Assembly (NCBI GenBank): GCA_947426865.1
Contig: CANEFS010000001.1
Location: forward strand, 1-64,000
From: an uncultured Coriobacteriaceae bacterium
Lineage (GTDB): Bacteria > Actinomycetota > Coriobacteriia > Coriobacteriales > Atopobiaceae
DNA length: 64,000 nt
Direction: 5' to 3'
The notes under the pieces were generated by a model. That model made no database searches and was not told the DNA's origin. It worked only from the letters and a program-made list of their open reading frames with translations. The position numbers and the translations under genes were made by a program. Position 1 is the stretch's first letter; the number at the start of each line of letters is the position of its first letter. Positions 1 to 7,841 of this stretch are shown piece after piece.

Positions 1-117
1 TCCTTTAGTCTTTGCTTAGACCTCCTTTAGGTCCAGGCGCTTAAGACAAAGATGCAAAAAGACAGAAGCCAAAAGAAACAAGAAACAGAAAGGATTGGTC
101 GCACCTCATGCAATTCG
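1..117. other. Non-coding start of window, possible end of an upstream unit
   Basis: No gene is visible here. A short inverted repeat, GACCT-cctttA-GGTC (19-33), could be the stem of a terminator or leader from a gene outside the window, but it has no T-run after it. The rest is A-rich and carries no convincing open reading frame. Confidence 0.4.
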
Positions 118-152
118 TTGCACTAGTTGTGACCGCATTGCACTAGATGTGA
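118..152 (+). promoter_or_regulatory. Tandem operator-like repeat upstream of ppdK
   Basis: Two near-identical 15-mers, TTGCACTAGTTGTGA (118-132) and TTGCACTAGATGTGA (138-152), lie in direct orientation with a 20-bp period, about two helical turns. Each contains the inverted half-sites CAC-N5-GTG. This looks like a paired binding site for a dimeric regulator placed 70-100 bp upstream of the probable ppdK promoter. The regulator cannot be named from the window. Confidence 0.55.
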
Positions 153-197
153 AACTTTAGGGCTTTGGGGCGGAATGAAAAAAAGCGGAAAAGTCGC

Positions 198-226
198 GCG
201 CATGAAGGCAGAAAAACTACTATACT
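198..226 (+). promoter_or_regulatory. Possible ppdK promoter
   Basis: A good -10 hexamer TATACT lies at 221-226. At a 17-bp spacing the -35 would be GCGCAT (198-203), a poor match, so the promoter may need an activator bound at the tandem repeat just upstream. The transcript would carry a leader of about 80 nt before the ppdK ATG. Confidence 0.35.
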
Positions 227-312
227 CATAGCTTGTGAACACGGACCCAACGTGGCAAACGCGCCGCTTAAGAAAACAAAAAGCCAAGTCAGAAATCGGA
301 AAGAGGAGAATT

Positions 313-3054
313 ATGGCTGAAAAAGAAAAAGCAGTATATCGGTGGGGAATCGACAAGAACGGCAAGGATATCACCGAAGCCGACGCTTCGATGAACTACG
401 TCGTTGGTGGTAAGGGAGCAAATCTTGCCGAGATGGCAAAGATTGGCCTTCCGGTCCCTCCGGGATTTTCTATCACCTGCCAAACCTGCGTTGCTTATTC
501 TGACAACAATAACACCTGGCCAGAGGGCGTTTATGACGAGATTGACGCCGCTCGCGTGGACCTTGAGGACCGCATGGGCAAAAAGCTCGGCGATGCTAAA
601 GATCCGCTGCTGGTTTCCGTTCGCTCGGGAGCTCCTTTCTCCATGCCGGGCATGATGGATACCGTTTTGAACCTTGGTCTGAATGACGAGTCTGTCCAGG
701 GCATTATCGAGCAAACCAACAACCCTCGCTTTGGCTGGGATTCGTATCGCCGCTTCATCCAGATGTTCTCCAATGTTGTTATGGGCATCGACGGCGACCT
801 TTTCGAAGACGCTATCAACGAGCTTAAGGCCAAGCGCGGCGTGAAAGCTGACACCGACCTTACCGCTGAAGACCTTCAAGAGCTCGTCAAAGAGTTCAAG
901 AAGATTTTCTCGGAAAATGTGGACGCCAAAGCCCATCCCGAGGTCGTCGTCAACGGCACCCCCGTCTTCCCCGAGGACCCCTACCTGCAGCTTCGCCTCG
1001 CCATCGAGGCCGTCTTTGGTTCTTGGAACAACGAGCGCGCCATCCTCTACCGCCAGCAAAACAAGATTCCTGATGACTTGGGAACCGCCGTCAACGTGCA
1101 GATCATGGCCTACGGAAACAAGGGTGATGACTCGGCCACCGGCGTTGCCTTCACGCGCAACCCTGCCAACGGCGACAAGGAATTCTACGGTGACTTCCTG
1201 GTAAATGCCCAGGGTGAAGACGTCGTTGCCGGTATTCGTAACACCGAGCCCATCGCTGAGCTCAAACACACGAAGAATCTGGAAGAGGCAGGCGAAGAAC
1301 TCGAGAAGATCTTCACGCTTCTTGAAGACCACTACCACGATATGATGGACATCGAGTTCACGATTGAAAACGGCAAGCTTTGGATGCTTCAAACGCGTGC
1401 CGGAAAACGTACGGCTCTTGCTGCCCTCAAAATCGCCATCGACATGGAGAAAGAGGGCCACATCACCAAAGAGCAGGCCGTCCAGCGCGTCAATCCGCAG
1501 CAACTCGACCAACTTCTGCACCCTCAAATCGATCCCAATGCAACGCTTAACGTGATTGCTACCGGTCTAAACGCTAGCCCCGGCGCTGCTGTGGGTGAAG
1601 TCGTCTTCTCTTCTGACGACGCCGTTGCCCTGGAGGCTGAGGGCAGAAAGTCCATTCTTGTCCGTTGGGAGACGAACCCCGACGACCTCAAAGGTATGGT
1701 TGCCGCTGAAGGTATTCTGACCTCGCACGGTGGAAAGACCTCCCACGCTGCTGTTATCGCGCGTGGCATGGGCGCCCCTTGCGTCTGCGGTGTTGAGGCA
1801 CTTCAAATTGATGCTGCCAACAAGACCGCTGCTGTCTCTGGCACCGACATCGTTCTCCACGAAGGTGACCTCATCTCCATCGACGGAACCACAGGACAAG
1901 TCATGCTGGGTGCCGTCGAGCTCGTCCAGCCTGAGCTCACGGGCGACCTTGAGACCATCCTGACCTGGGCAGACGAGATTCGCACCGATGCAGCCGATGG
2001 ACGTCCCATGGGCGTTCGCGCCAACGCCGACAACCCAGAAGACGCCAAGCTCTCCCTTGAATTTGGCGCAGAAGGCATCGGCCTTTGCCGTACCGAGCAC
2101 ATGTTCTTGGGCGACAGAAAGCGCATCATCCAGGACTTCATCTTGGCCGACGACGAGGCGACGAAGTCGAAGGCTCTCGCAGAGCTTCTTCAAGCCCAAC
2201 AAGGCGACTTCCTGCAAATCTTCAAGACGATGGCAGGACACCCCGTTATCGTTCGTTTGCTCGATCCGCCTCTCCATGAGTTCCTCGACAATCCTCGCGA
2301 GCTTGCCGTAGAAATTGCCAAGCTTGAGGCCACCGACGCCGACCCCAATGTTATCGCCGAGAAGGTCGATCTTCTCGCACGCATCGACGCTATGGTCGAG
2401 GCCAACCCCATGCTCGGTCTTCGTGGTTGCCGCCTGGGCATTATGTATCCCGAGCTCACCGACATGCAAATCACCGCTATCGCCAACGCGACCGCGCAGC
2501 TGAAAAAAGAAGGAATCGATGCGATGCCTGAAATCATGATTCCTCTCGTCTCCACCGAGGCAGAGCTCGCCGTCCTTCGCGAGCAGGCTGAGCGTGTAAT
2601 CGCAGGCGTTGAAGATCGCGAGAAGGTCGAGCTGGAGATTCCTATCGGTACGATGATTGAGCTTCCCCGCGCTGCCCTCACTGCTGACGAGATTGGTAAG
2701 AAGGCCGACTTCTTCAGCTTTGGTACGAACGACTTGACGCAAACCACGTTTGGCTTCAGCCGCGACGACGTCGAGAGCTCCTTTATCCCCACCTACCTGA
2801 AGAAGAAGCTTCTCCCCACGAACCCCTTCGAGACACTCGACCCCGGCGTTGCTAAGCTCGTTGACGCAGGCGTTAAGGGTGGACACGAGGCCAACCCAAA
2901 CATTACGTGTGGTGTCTGTGGTGAGACCGGAGGCGACCCCGATTCCATCCACACCTACTACAAGCTGGGTCTTGACTACGTTTCCTGCTCACCTTACCGT
3001 GTGCCGATTGCTCGTTTGACCGCTGCTCAAGCAAAGCTCGCCGCCAAAAAATAA
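313..3054 (+). CDS. ppdK: Pyruvate, phosphate dikinase
   Basis: Cytoplasmic enzyme that interconverts pyruvate, ATP and phosphate with phosphoenolpyruvate, AMP and pyrophosphate. It can run toward PEP for gluconeogenesis or toward pyruvate as a PPi-linked glycolytic step. The 913-residue product has the usual family length and order: an N-terminal ATP-grasp domain (begins WGIDKNGKDI, with VVGGKGANLAEM), a swivelling phosphohistidine domain with GGKTSHAA (His478 is the phosphorylated residue), and a C-terminal PEP/pyruvate barrel ending in CGVCGETGGDP, where Cys869 matches the family's catalytic cysteine. The ATG at 313 is chosen because AGAGGAG (302-308) precedes it and the family sequence begins right after; the frame is open further upstream from a GTG at 235 without a ribosome site. 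Monocistronic or followed by the lipoprotein at 3160. Confidence 0.97.
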   Translation: MAEKEKAVYRWGIDKNGKDITEADASMNYVVGGKGANLAEMAKIGLPVPPGFSITCQTCVAYSDNNNTWPEGVYDEIDAARVDLEDRMGKKLGDAKDPLLVSVRSGAPFSMPGMMDTVLNLGLNDESVQGIIEQTNNPRFGWDSYRRFIQMFSNVVMGIDGDLFEDAINELKAKRGVKADTDLTAEDLQELVKEFKKIFSENVDAKAHPEVVVNGTPVFPEDPYLQLRLAIEAVFGSWNNERAILYRQQNKIPDDLGTAVNVQIMAYGNKGDDSATGVAFTRNPANGDKEFYGDFLVNAQGEDVVAGIRNTEPIAELKHTKNLEEAGEELEKIFTLLEDHYHDMMDIEFTIENGKLWMLQTRAGKRTALAALKIAIDMEKEGHITKEQAVQRVNPQQLDQLLHPQIDPNATLNVIATGLNASPGAAVGEVVFSSDDAVALEAEGRKSILVRWETNPDDLKGMVAAEGILTSHGGKTSHAAVIARGMGAPCVCGVEALQIDAANKTAAVSGTDIVLHEGDLISIDGTTGQVMLGAVELVQPELTGDLETILTWADEIRTDAADGRPMGVRANADNPEDAKLSLEFGAEGIGLCRTEHMFLGDRKRIIQDFILADDEATKSKALAELLQAQQGDFLQIFKTMAGHPVIVRLLDPPLHEFLDNPRELAVEIAKLEATDADPNVIAEKVDLLARIDAMVEANPMLGLRGCRLGIMYPELTDMQITAIANATAQLKKEGIDAMPEIMIPLVSTEAELAVLREQAERVIAGVEDREKVELEIPIGTMIELPRAALTADEIGKKADFFSFGTNDLTQTTFGFSRDDVESSFIPTYLKKKLLPTNPFETLDPGVAKLVDAGVKGGHEANPNITCGVCGETGGDPDSIHTYYKLGLDYVSCSPYRVPIARLTAAQAKLAAKK

Positions 3055-3159
3055 GGCGTCTGAGCTGTGCCCGAGCCTTGCAAGGAACGCGCACGACAGC
3101 TTAACGAGCCCAAAGGAGTTTTTCAAAACACCAACGTAGCCCAAAGGAACTACGAAACC

Positions 3160-4137
3160 GTGAAGAAAAACGTGAAGACCTTTTTTAAAAACGTACTAAC
3201 GTATGTGATGTGTGGGGTGCTGGCATTGCTGGCACCCCTCGCTTTAAGTGGTTGTGACCTTTTCACGCCAACTCCCGAGAAGGGCAAAGCGCTTGATGAC
3301 TATAAATTCGAAGAGCTCGCACAAATTTCGCAGCTGATTCAAAAGTCGGACAATCCCTATAAAACTGCAGCAGAATATGGGATTTGCGATGAAAATGGTG
3401 TCATTAACGACCAGATTAAACGCTTCAAGCTAAAAGACGATACGGTCTGCGAGGTCCGCGTTATAGGCATCATGGCAGACACACTCTCGCCAGAAGATGC
3501 GGACGTAGACGCTGCCAGCAGCGCAGACGCTGCGGCCACCAGTGATAGTGCCGCCGATACCGGCAAAAAAGCAGGTCTTACCTTCATGTGCGCAGAGGTT
3601 CCCGCGCAAACTCAGTACAACGTCGAGTCCACGGTAAACGGGGGTTGGGAAGCGTCAAATTTGAGAAGCTATTTGAACACAACGATGATGGATAATCTGC
3701 CGGACTATCTTAAAGAAAAAATCGTATCCGTCTCAAAGCTTTCGAACAATTTTGGCATGACGAAAAATACAGAGAATATTACCGCGACGCAGGACAAACT
3801 CTGGGAGCCCTCCGTTGCAGAAGTCAATGGTGTCATACATTGGAATGAGCAGGAATACTATGGCTCGATGGCACCATACGACACGATGTTGAGTTCAGAA
3901 GGAACGCAGTATCAGTGGTTCAAGCAGCAAATGGATGCAAATGGAACCATTCCAAACGATAAGCTTCAAATGACATTTAAAGGAGCGTCTACCGGCTGGT
4001 GGTATCGTTCCGTCTTTCCGCTCTCAACTATGTATGGCGGACAACCCATGGCGCAATACGTCATGAACTCAGGTTATCCTCAGGGAAGACTTTTTGTGAC
4101 CGACACGACGGGGGTGGCTTTCGGTTTCTGCCTTTAA
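3160..4137 (+). CDS. Lipoprotein, DUF6273-like
   Basis: Predicted surface lipoprotein of 325 residues. It starts with a basic n-region (MKKNVKTFFKN), a hydrophobic core, and the lipobox LALSGC, so Cys27 or a neighbour would be lipidated. After an acidic, Ala/Ser-rich linker the C-terminal half contains W-x-SNLRSYLN, LP-DYLKEKI and a Trp/Tyr-rich end, a pattern seen in DUF6273 domains of gut Firmicutes and Actinobacteria. Function unknown. The GTG at 3160 is chosen because it gives a normal signal peptide and has AAAGGA at 3142-3147; the open frame continues upstream to 3067 without a better start. It lies 105 bp after ppdK and could be read through from it. Confidence 0.75.
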   Translation: MKKNVKTFFKNVLTYVMCGVLALLAPLALSGCDLFTPTPEKGKALDDYKFEELAQISQLIQKSDNPYKTAAEYGICDENGVINDQIKRFKLKDDTVCEVRVIGIMADTLSPEDADVDAASSADAAATSDSAADTGKKAGLTFMCAEVPAQTQYNVESTVNGGWEASNLRSYLNTTMMDNLPDYLKEKIVSVSKLSNNFGMTKNTENITATQDKLWEPSVAEVNGVIHWNEQEYYGSMAPYDTMLSSEGTQYQWFKQQMDANGTIPNDKLQMTFKGASTGWWYRSVFPLSTMYGGQPMAQYVMNSGYPQGRLFVTDTTGVAFGFCL

Positions 4138-4175
4138 TGCTCCAATAACTAAGACCCGCCCTAAAGCACGTTATG

Positions 4176-4241
4176 AAACCCCTCGGCCACCGGAGGGGTT
4201 TTCTTAACCCCCGGGCGGTTGCTTTACTGCCCGAGGGGCTT
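4176..4241 (+). terminator. Tandem intrinsic terminators after the lipoprotein gene
   Basis: Two hairpins follow each other. The first is AAACCCCTC (4176-4185) pairing with GGAGGGGTTTT (4192-4202). The second pairs CCCCGGGCGGT with ACTGCCCGAGGGG (4208-4238) and is followed by CTTTCC. Together they should insulate the ribosomal block from ppdK. Confidence 0.8.
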
Positions 4242-4276
4242 TCCTAATCATCCGGGGCGACAACTCCCCTCAGGGG

Positions 4277-4302
4277 TTTCTCGGCAGCGAAGGATTTCTC
4301 GG
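4277..4302 (+). repeat. Two copies of the TTTCTCGG octamer in intergenic DNA
   Basis: TTTCTCGG occurs at 4277-4284 and again at 4295-4302, 18 bp apart, in the gap between the tandem terminators and the rpmG promoter. The same octamer recurs throughout the window in both orientations, in coding and non-coding DNA (listed under findings). Confidence 0.7.
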
Positions 4303-4319
4303 AAATAATGAGATAAACC

Positions 4320-4348
4320 TTGCATGACGCCGGATTATTTGCTAAATT
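4320..4348 (+). promoter_or_regulatory. Promoter for rpmG-tRNA-secE-nusG unit
   Basis: TTGCAT (4320-4325), a 17-bp spacer, then TAAATT (4343-4348): a good sigma-70-type promoter pointing at rpmG, with a start site expected near 4355. Confidence 0.6.
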
Positions 4349-4354
4349 ATTCAG

Positions 4355-4386
4355 ACACGCTTCGGAAGCCCCGGGCGTGTTTTTTT
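4355..4386 (+). terminator. Terminator-like hairpin at the 5' end of the rpmG transcript
   Basis: ACACGC (4355-4360) pairs with GCGTGT (4375-4380) and runs straight into six more T residues (4381-4386). The loop contains a smaller stem, GCTTCGGAAGC. The structure sits between the promoter and the rpmG start, so it may act as an attenuator rather than as the end of an upstream unit. Confidence 0.5.
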
Positions 4387-4413
4387 ACGACAAAAAAAGA
4401 AAGAGGAAATTCC

Positions 4414-4563
4414 ATGCGTACCCTGGTAACTCTCGAGTGTTCAGAGTGCAAGCGTCGCAATTACACGACGTACAAGAATAAGAATACTCATCCAGATCGT
4501 CTTGAGTTGAAGAAGTACTGTCGCTGGTGCAGAAAGCATACGCTGCACAAAGAGACGCGCTAG
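4414..4563 (+). CDS. rpmG: 50S ribosomal protein L33
   Basis: Small large-subunit ribosomal protein of 49 residues, normal for the family. It has two CxxC pairs (CSEC near residue 9 and CRWC near residue 37), so this is the zinc-binding (C+) form. The ATG at 4414 follows AGAGGAAA (4400-4408), which decides it over upstream in-frame codons. tRNA-Trp follows 7 bp downstream and secE after that, an arrangement common in Actinobacteria. Confidence 0.95.
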   Translation: MRTLVTLECSECKRRNYTTYKNKNTHPDRLELKKYCRWCRKHTLHKETR

Positions 4564-4570
4564 GAAAAAC

Positions 4571-4647
4571 AGCCCAGTAGCTCCAATTGGTAGAGCAGCG
4601 GTCTCCAAAACCGATGGTTGGAGGTTCGAGTCCTTCCTGGGCTGCCA
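4571..4647 (+). tRNA. trnW: tRNA-Trp (anticodon CCA)
   Basis: A cloverleaf can be folded by eye: acceptor AGCCCAG (4571-4577) with CTGGGCT (4637-4643), D-stem GCTC/GAGC, anticodon loop CTCCAAA with anticodon CCA, and T-arm GGAGG-TTCGAGT-CCTTC. The discriminator is G at 4644 and the 3' CCA (4645-4647) is encoded. It lies in the rpmG-secE gap and is probably co-transcribed with both. Confidence 0.95.
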
Positions 4648-4684
4648 GTAATTAATTGGCTTTTATTGAGAAAGCGAACAATAT

Positions 4685-5506
4685 ATGGCGAACAAGAACA
4701 GACAGAAAAGAGCGGCGAGAAAGGCGCGTCAGGCTCGGCGTCAAGAGGCGCAGGCCACGCAAGAGGCGCAACTTGCTGCAAGCGAGAAGTCTCTTGGCAA
4801 GCTCTTTGGTCTTGGGGGAGGGTGCGACAAGAGCGCCAAAGGTGCCAAGGGCGCTAAAGACGCCAAAGGTGCTAAAGGCGCTAAGGGCGCTGTCAAGGAT
4901 GTAAAGGCAGGCGCCAAGGAGAGCATCAAGGGCGCGGACGGCAAGAGCGCAGAGGCTCCTGAGAAAAAGAGCGTTCTCGATCATCCCCTCACAAAAGAAG
5001 AGAAGAAAGAGGCTAAAAAAGCCGCTGCAAAAGCGAAGAAGCAGGCGAAGATTCAAAAACGCCGCGATAAGAAAATCTCTTTAATCGATAAAAAAATTGC
5101 GGCTGCTCAAAAAGAGGTTCAAAAGACCAAAGTAGAGCAGGAAAAAACCGCGCGCATTCTGCGTGAAGAAAAAGAGAAAGGCACGCCCTCCAAAAAAGCT
5201 GTTAAAGCTGCCGCTATGGCAGAGGTCCAGGCAGATGATGCTTTGGGGCGTCTTGCCAAGCTCGAAGACAAGAAGAAAGAAAAAGCGAAGAACCTAAGCC
5301 TTTGGAGGCGCTTCGTGCGTGTTCTCTCGAACATCAAATCAGAGATGAAGCGCGTCTCGTGGCCCACGCGAAAAGAGCTTCGCAACTACACGATTGCCGT
5401 TATCGTTTTGCTGATCATCTTTGGACTCATTGTTTGGGCAATTGACCTTGGCGTTGTCAAAGGTCTCGTTAAATTCGACGATATTCGAAGCCTCATTGGG
5501 AGCTAG
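4685..5506 (+). CDS. secE: Preprotein translocase subunit SecE with long basic N-terminal extension
   Basis: Membrane subunit of the SecYEG protein-export channel. The last 65 residues are classic single-span SecE: RFVRVLSNIKSEMKRVSWPT, then a transmembrane stretch YTIAVIVLLIIFGLIVWAID. The protein is 273 residues, whereas short-type SecE is usually 60-130. The first 200 residues are rich in Lys and Ala and include a collagen-like run of GAK/DAK triplets (about residues 41-55, DNA 4838-4895) and a predicted helical Lys/Glu region. The ATG at 4685 is the first start after the tRNA; no strong ribosome site is seen there, and a start further in would still leave an extension. The stop is 2 bp before nusG, so the two are translated together. 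Confidence 0.88.
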   Translation: MANKNRQKRAARKARQARRQEAQATQEAQLAASEKSLGKLFGLGGGCDKSAKGAKGAKDAKGAKGAKGAVKDVKAGAKESIKGADGKSAEAPEKKSVLDHPLTKEEKKEAKKAAAKAKKQAKIQKRRDKKISLIDKKIAAAQKEVQKTKVEQEKTARILREEKEKGTPSKKAVKAAAMAEVQADDALGRLAKLEDKKKEKAKNLSLWRRFVRVLSNIKSEMKRVSWPTRKELRNYTIAVIVLLIIFGLIVWAIDLGVVKGLVKFDDIRSLIGS

Positions 5507-5508
5507 GC

Positions 5509-6054
5509 ATGGCAAAGCATTGGTATATCATCCACACCTATTCTGGTTACGAAAAGCGCGTACAAGACGAAATCAAGCGCCGCATCGAGTCGTTTGGTCT
5601 GCAAGACCATGTTTTTGACACGAAGGTTTTCTCGGAAGAGGTAACCGAGGTCAAAGAGGGCGGTAAGCAAATCACGCGCGAGCACAACATCTATCCGGGC
5701 TACGTCCTGGTGCGTATGGAGGTCGACGACAACTCCTGGTCGGTCGTGAGAAACACCCCCGGTGTTACCGGCTTCGTGGGCATCGACGGAAAGCCGGCGC
5801 CTTTGACGCGCGCGCAGTTTGACAAGATGATGCGCCGCGTTGGAGGCGCCACGGGCGGTAAAGGCAAGCCCAAGCGCACCGAGACCGACTTCAAGGAAGG
5901 CCAGTCGATTCGCGTGGTCTCCGGGCCGCTCGCCGACTTCGACGGCACGATTACTGAGGTCGCTCCCGAGAGCGGAAAAGTCAAGGTATCCCTTACTATT
6001 TTTGGTCGAGAGACCCCGGTCGAGCTCAACCTTGACCAGATTGTCTCGGCTTAA
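5509..6054 (+). CDS. nusG: Transcription termination/antitermination protein NusG
   Basis: Elongation factor that binds RNA polymerase and links it to Rho or the ribosome. The 181-residue product has the NGN domain at the N-terminus (begins KHWYIIHTYSGYEKRVQDEI, with YPGYVLVRM and VVRNTPGVTGFVG) and a C-terminal KOW domain (GQSIRVVSGPLADFDGTI). Length and sequence are standard. It starts 2 bp after secE and precedes the L11/L1 genes, the usual order. Confidence 0.97.
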   Translation: MAKHWYIIHTYSGYEKRVQDEIKRRIESFGLQDHVFDTKVFSEEVTEVKEGGKQITREHNIYPGYVLVRMEVDDNSWSVVRNTPGVTGFVGIDGKPAPLTRAQFDKMMRRVGGATGGKGKPKRTETDFKEGQSIRVVSGPLADFDGTITEVAPESGKVKVSLTIFGRETPVELNLDQIVSA

Positions 6055-6060
6055 AGGAAA

Positions 6061-6105
6061 CAATGTGGGAGGGTAGTCATGCCCTGTGACCACGAAAGGA
6101 AAGAA
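6061..6105 (+). promoter_or_regulatory. L1-binding mRNA element, copy 1 (before rplK)
   Basis: The leader folds as GTGG-GA-GGG, a short loop, CCC-TGTGA-CCAC (6065-6092). This matches the L1-stalk site of 23S rRNA, which has GUGGGAGG on one strand and GAAAUACCAC on the other. Ribosomal protein L1 is known to repress its own mRNA through such a mimic. The 45-bp stretch, including the ribosome-binding site AAAGGAAAG, is repeated exactly before rplA (6691-6735). Confidence 0.75.
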
Positions 6106-6107
6106 AA

Positions 6108-6656
6108 ATGGCAGAAAAAAAGCCGGTAAGCATCGTTAAGTTGCAAATTCCTGCAGGACAAGCAACGCCCGCGCCCCCGATTGGACCCATTCTGTCCGGT
6201 GCGCAAGTCAATATCCAGCAGTTTTGCCAGGAATTCAACGCACGCACGCAAGACCAACACGGAGACATCATCCCCGTCGAGATTTCGGTCTACGAGGATC
6301 GCTCCTTCACATTCATCACCAAAACCCCGCCCGCCGCGCAGCTCATTATGAAGGAGCTGAAAATCAAAGGTGGCTCGGGTGTTCCCCAGGCCGAGAAGGT
6401 CGGCGAAATCTCGCAAGCTCAACTTGAGAAGATTGCCGAGATGAAAATGGCCGACTTGAACGCGAACGACGTCGAGCATGCCGCCCGCATTATCGCCGGT
6501 ACCGCGCGCTCCATGGGCGTTGTGGTTGAGGGCATGGAATCCTCTCAGCCACGCAAGGCCGTTAAGAAAGGTGGCAAGAAAGAGGCCTCTCCTGCTGCTC
6601 CTGCCGCTGCTGATAGCACTGAGGCAGAAGGTGGCGAGGAGGAGAAGGCCGAGTAG
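6108..6656 (+). CDS. rplK: 50S ribosomal protein L11 with acidic C-terminal tail
   Basis: L11 of the GTPase-associated centre, the binding platform for elongation factors and the L10/L12 stalk. Residues 1-143 are standard ([17 protein letters not shown], then [12 protein letters not shown]). The family normally ends there; this one continues about 40 residues to 182 with a Lys/Gly patch and then an Ala/Glu-rich acidic tail ending GGEEEKAE. The ATG at 6108 follows the ribosome-binding site inside the L1 element. rplA follows 81 bp later behind its own copy of that element. Confidence 0.96.
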   Translation: MAEKKPVSIVKLQIPAGQATPAPPIGPILSGAQVNIQQFCQEFNARTQDQHGDIIPVEISVYEDRSFTFITKTPPAAQLIMKELKIKGGSGVPQAEKVGEISQAQLEKIAEMKMADLNANDVEHAARIIAGTARSMGVVVEGMESSQPRKAVKKGGKKEASPAAPAAADSTEAEGGEEEKAE

Positions 6657-6690
6657 GTTCGTCTCGGTACTTGAACAGTCTGGGACTTAT

Positions 6691-6735
6691 CAATGTGGGA
6701 GGGTAGTCATGCCCTGTGACCACGAAAGGAAAGAA
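6691..6735 (+). promoter_or_regulatory. L1-binding mRNA element, copy 2 (before rplA)
   Basis: Exact duplicate of 6061-6105; identity stops abruptly at both ends. It contains the same GTGG-GA-GGG/CCC-TGTGA-CCAC fold and the same ribosome-binding site, so L1 protein could block translation of its own gene separately from rplK. In the well-studied bacterial operons one site before rplK serves both genes. Confidence 0.75.
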
Positions 6736-6737
6736 TA

Positions 6738-7421
6738 ATGACAACGCATGGAAAGCAATACAGAAAAGCCGAAGAGGCCATCCAAGAAACGATTTACTCG
6801 CCACAAGAGGCATTGACCAAGGTCAAGGAGAACGCTCACGCTAAGTTCGACGAGACCGTAGAGGTTTCGGTGCGCTTGGGCGTTGACACGAGAAAAGCGG
6901 ACCAATCCGTCCGTGGCTCCATTGCCCTTCCTCACGGAACCGGAAAGACCGTGCGCGTTGCCGTCTTTGCCGAGGGCGAACAAGCCAAAGAGGCAAAAGA
7001 TGCAGGCGCTGACATCGTGGGCGCTGACGACCTGGTCGAAGAGATTAAAAACGGCAACATCAACTTCGATGCGGCAATCGCCACGCCTCCTATGATGGGC
7101 AAGGTCGGAACCATCGGTAAAATCCTGGGCCCTCGCGGTTTGATGCCTAACCCCAAACTGGGAACGGTTACCCAAGATGTGGCCAAGATGGTAAAAGAGC
7201 TTAAAGGTGGCCGCGTGGAGTACCGCGCCGACCGCTACGGCATTTGCCATGTGCCTCTGGGCAAAGTGTCCTTCTCGGTAGAGGACTTAACCGACAATTA
7301 CAACGCGCTTATCACAGAGATTGTTCGCGTGAAACCGTCGAGCGCTAAAGGTAAATACCTGAAGTCGATTACCGTGTCCTCTACGATGGGACCGGGCGCC
7401 AAGGTCGACACGAATCTTTAG
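6738..7421 (+). CDS. rplA: 50S ribosomal protein L1
   Basis: Large-subunit stalk protein that binds 23S rRNA helices 76-78 and represses its own mRNA. The 227-residue product has standard length and motifs ([50 protein letters not shown]). The ATG follows the duplicated leader element. The rplJ leader begins after its stop. Confidence 0.97.
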   Translation: MTTHGKQYRKAEEAIQETIYSPQEALTKVKENAHAKFDETVEVSVRLGVDTRKADQSVRGSIALPHGTGKTVRVAVFAEGEQAKEAKDAGADIVGADDLVEEIKNGNINFDAAIATPPMMGKVGTIGKILGPRGLMPNPKLGTVTQDVAKMVKELKGGRVEYRADRYGICHVPLGKVSFSVEDLTDNYNALITEIVRVKPSSAKGKYLKSITVSSTMGPGAKVDTNL

Positions 7422-7483
7422 GCGTTGAACGCAAGCGAGAGCGCAGGGGGAGAGCAAACCGCCCAGGTTTCTCGGCCTCGCGC

Positions 7484-7512
7484 TTGACAGAAGAAAGAAG
7501 TTTATTCACAAT
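7484..7512 (+). promoter_or_regulatory. rplJL promoter
   Basis: TTGACA (7484-7489), 17-bp spacer, CACAAT (7507-7512). It lies between rplA and the L10 leader and gives the rplJ-rplL pair its own start. A TTTCTCGG octamer (7468-7475) lies just upstream of the -35. Confidence 0.6.
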
Positions 7513-7559
7513 AACAACTCGCTTGAACGTGAACGCGCTCAAAACGCCGTGTCCACCGC

Positions 7560-7780
7560 CAAGCGAGCGCTTATAAACAAAAGCATGTTTGCTGCCCAAG
7601 ACAGCCGGCACCACGGTTTTAGCTCGCAAGAAGTGAGCGAAAACACGGTTTAAAGAGAACTCGCAACGAGGCTCGCCTGCCGAGGTGGTCTTCAAAGAAG
7701 CTTGTGTCCGCAAACGATTGACGCCCACAAGCACCGATTGAATTTGAAGCCCCGTCTGCTGCAGCAGCGGGGCTTTTTTA
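7560..7780 (+). promoter_or_regulatory. L10 leader with intrinsic terminator
   Basis: The 420-nt gap before rplJ contains conserved elements of the L10(L12)4-binding leader: CCCAAGACAGCCGGCACC (7595-7612) and, downstream, CCTGCCGAGGTGGTCTTC (7676-7693), which can form the protein-binding stem. It ends in a strong hairpin, AAGCCCCG (7747-7754) with CGGGGCTT (7768-7775), followed by a T-run. Such leaders couple rplJL expression to free L10-L12 complex, here apparently by termination as known in Firmicutes. Confidence 0.7.
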
Positions 7781-7841
7781 CAAAACTCCTTGTAGATTGC
7801 CCCTTTGCGACATGCTCGAGAGGCAAGAAGGAGGTGTTTAG

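Noticed and set aside
289-2952. Long minus-strand open frames (412 and 461 codons) opposite ppdK
   Set aside because: They mirror the codon bias of ppdK on the other strand, have no recognisable domain or ribosome site, and overlap a certain gene completely.
4838-4895. GAK-coding triplet run in secE as a non-coding minisatellite
   Set aside because: It stays in frame and is part of an uninterrupted coding sequence ending in a clear SecE domain.
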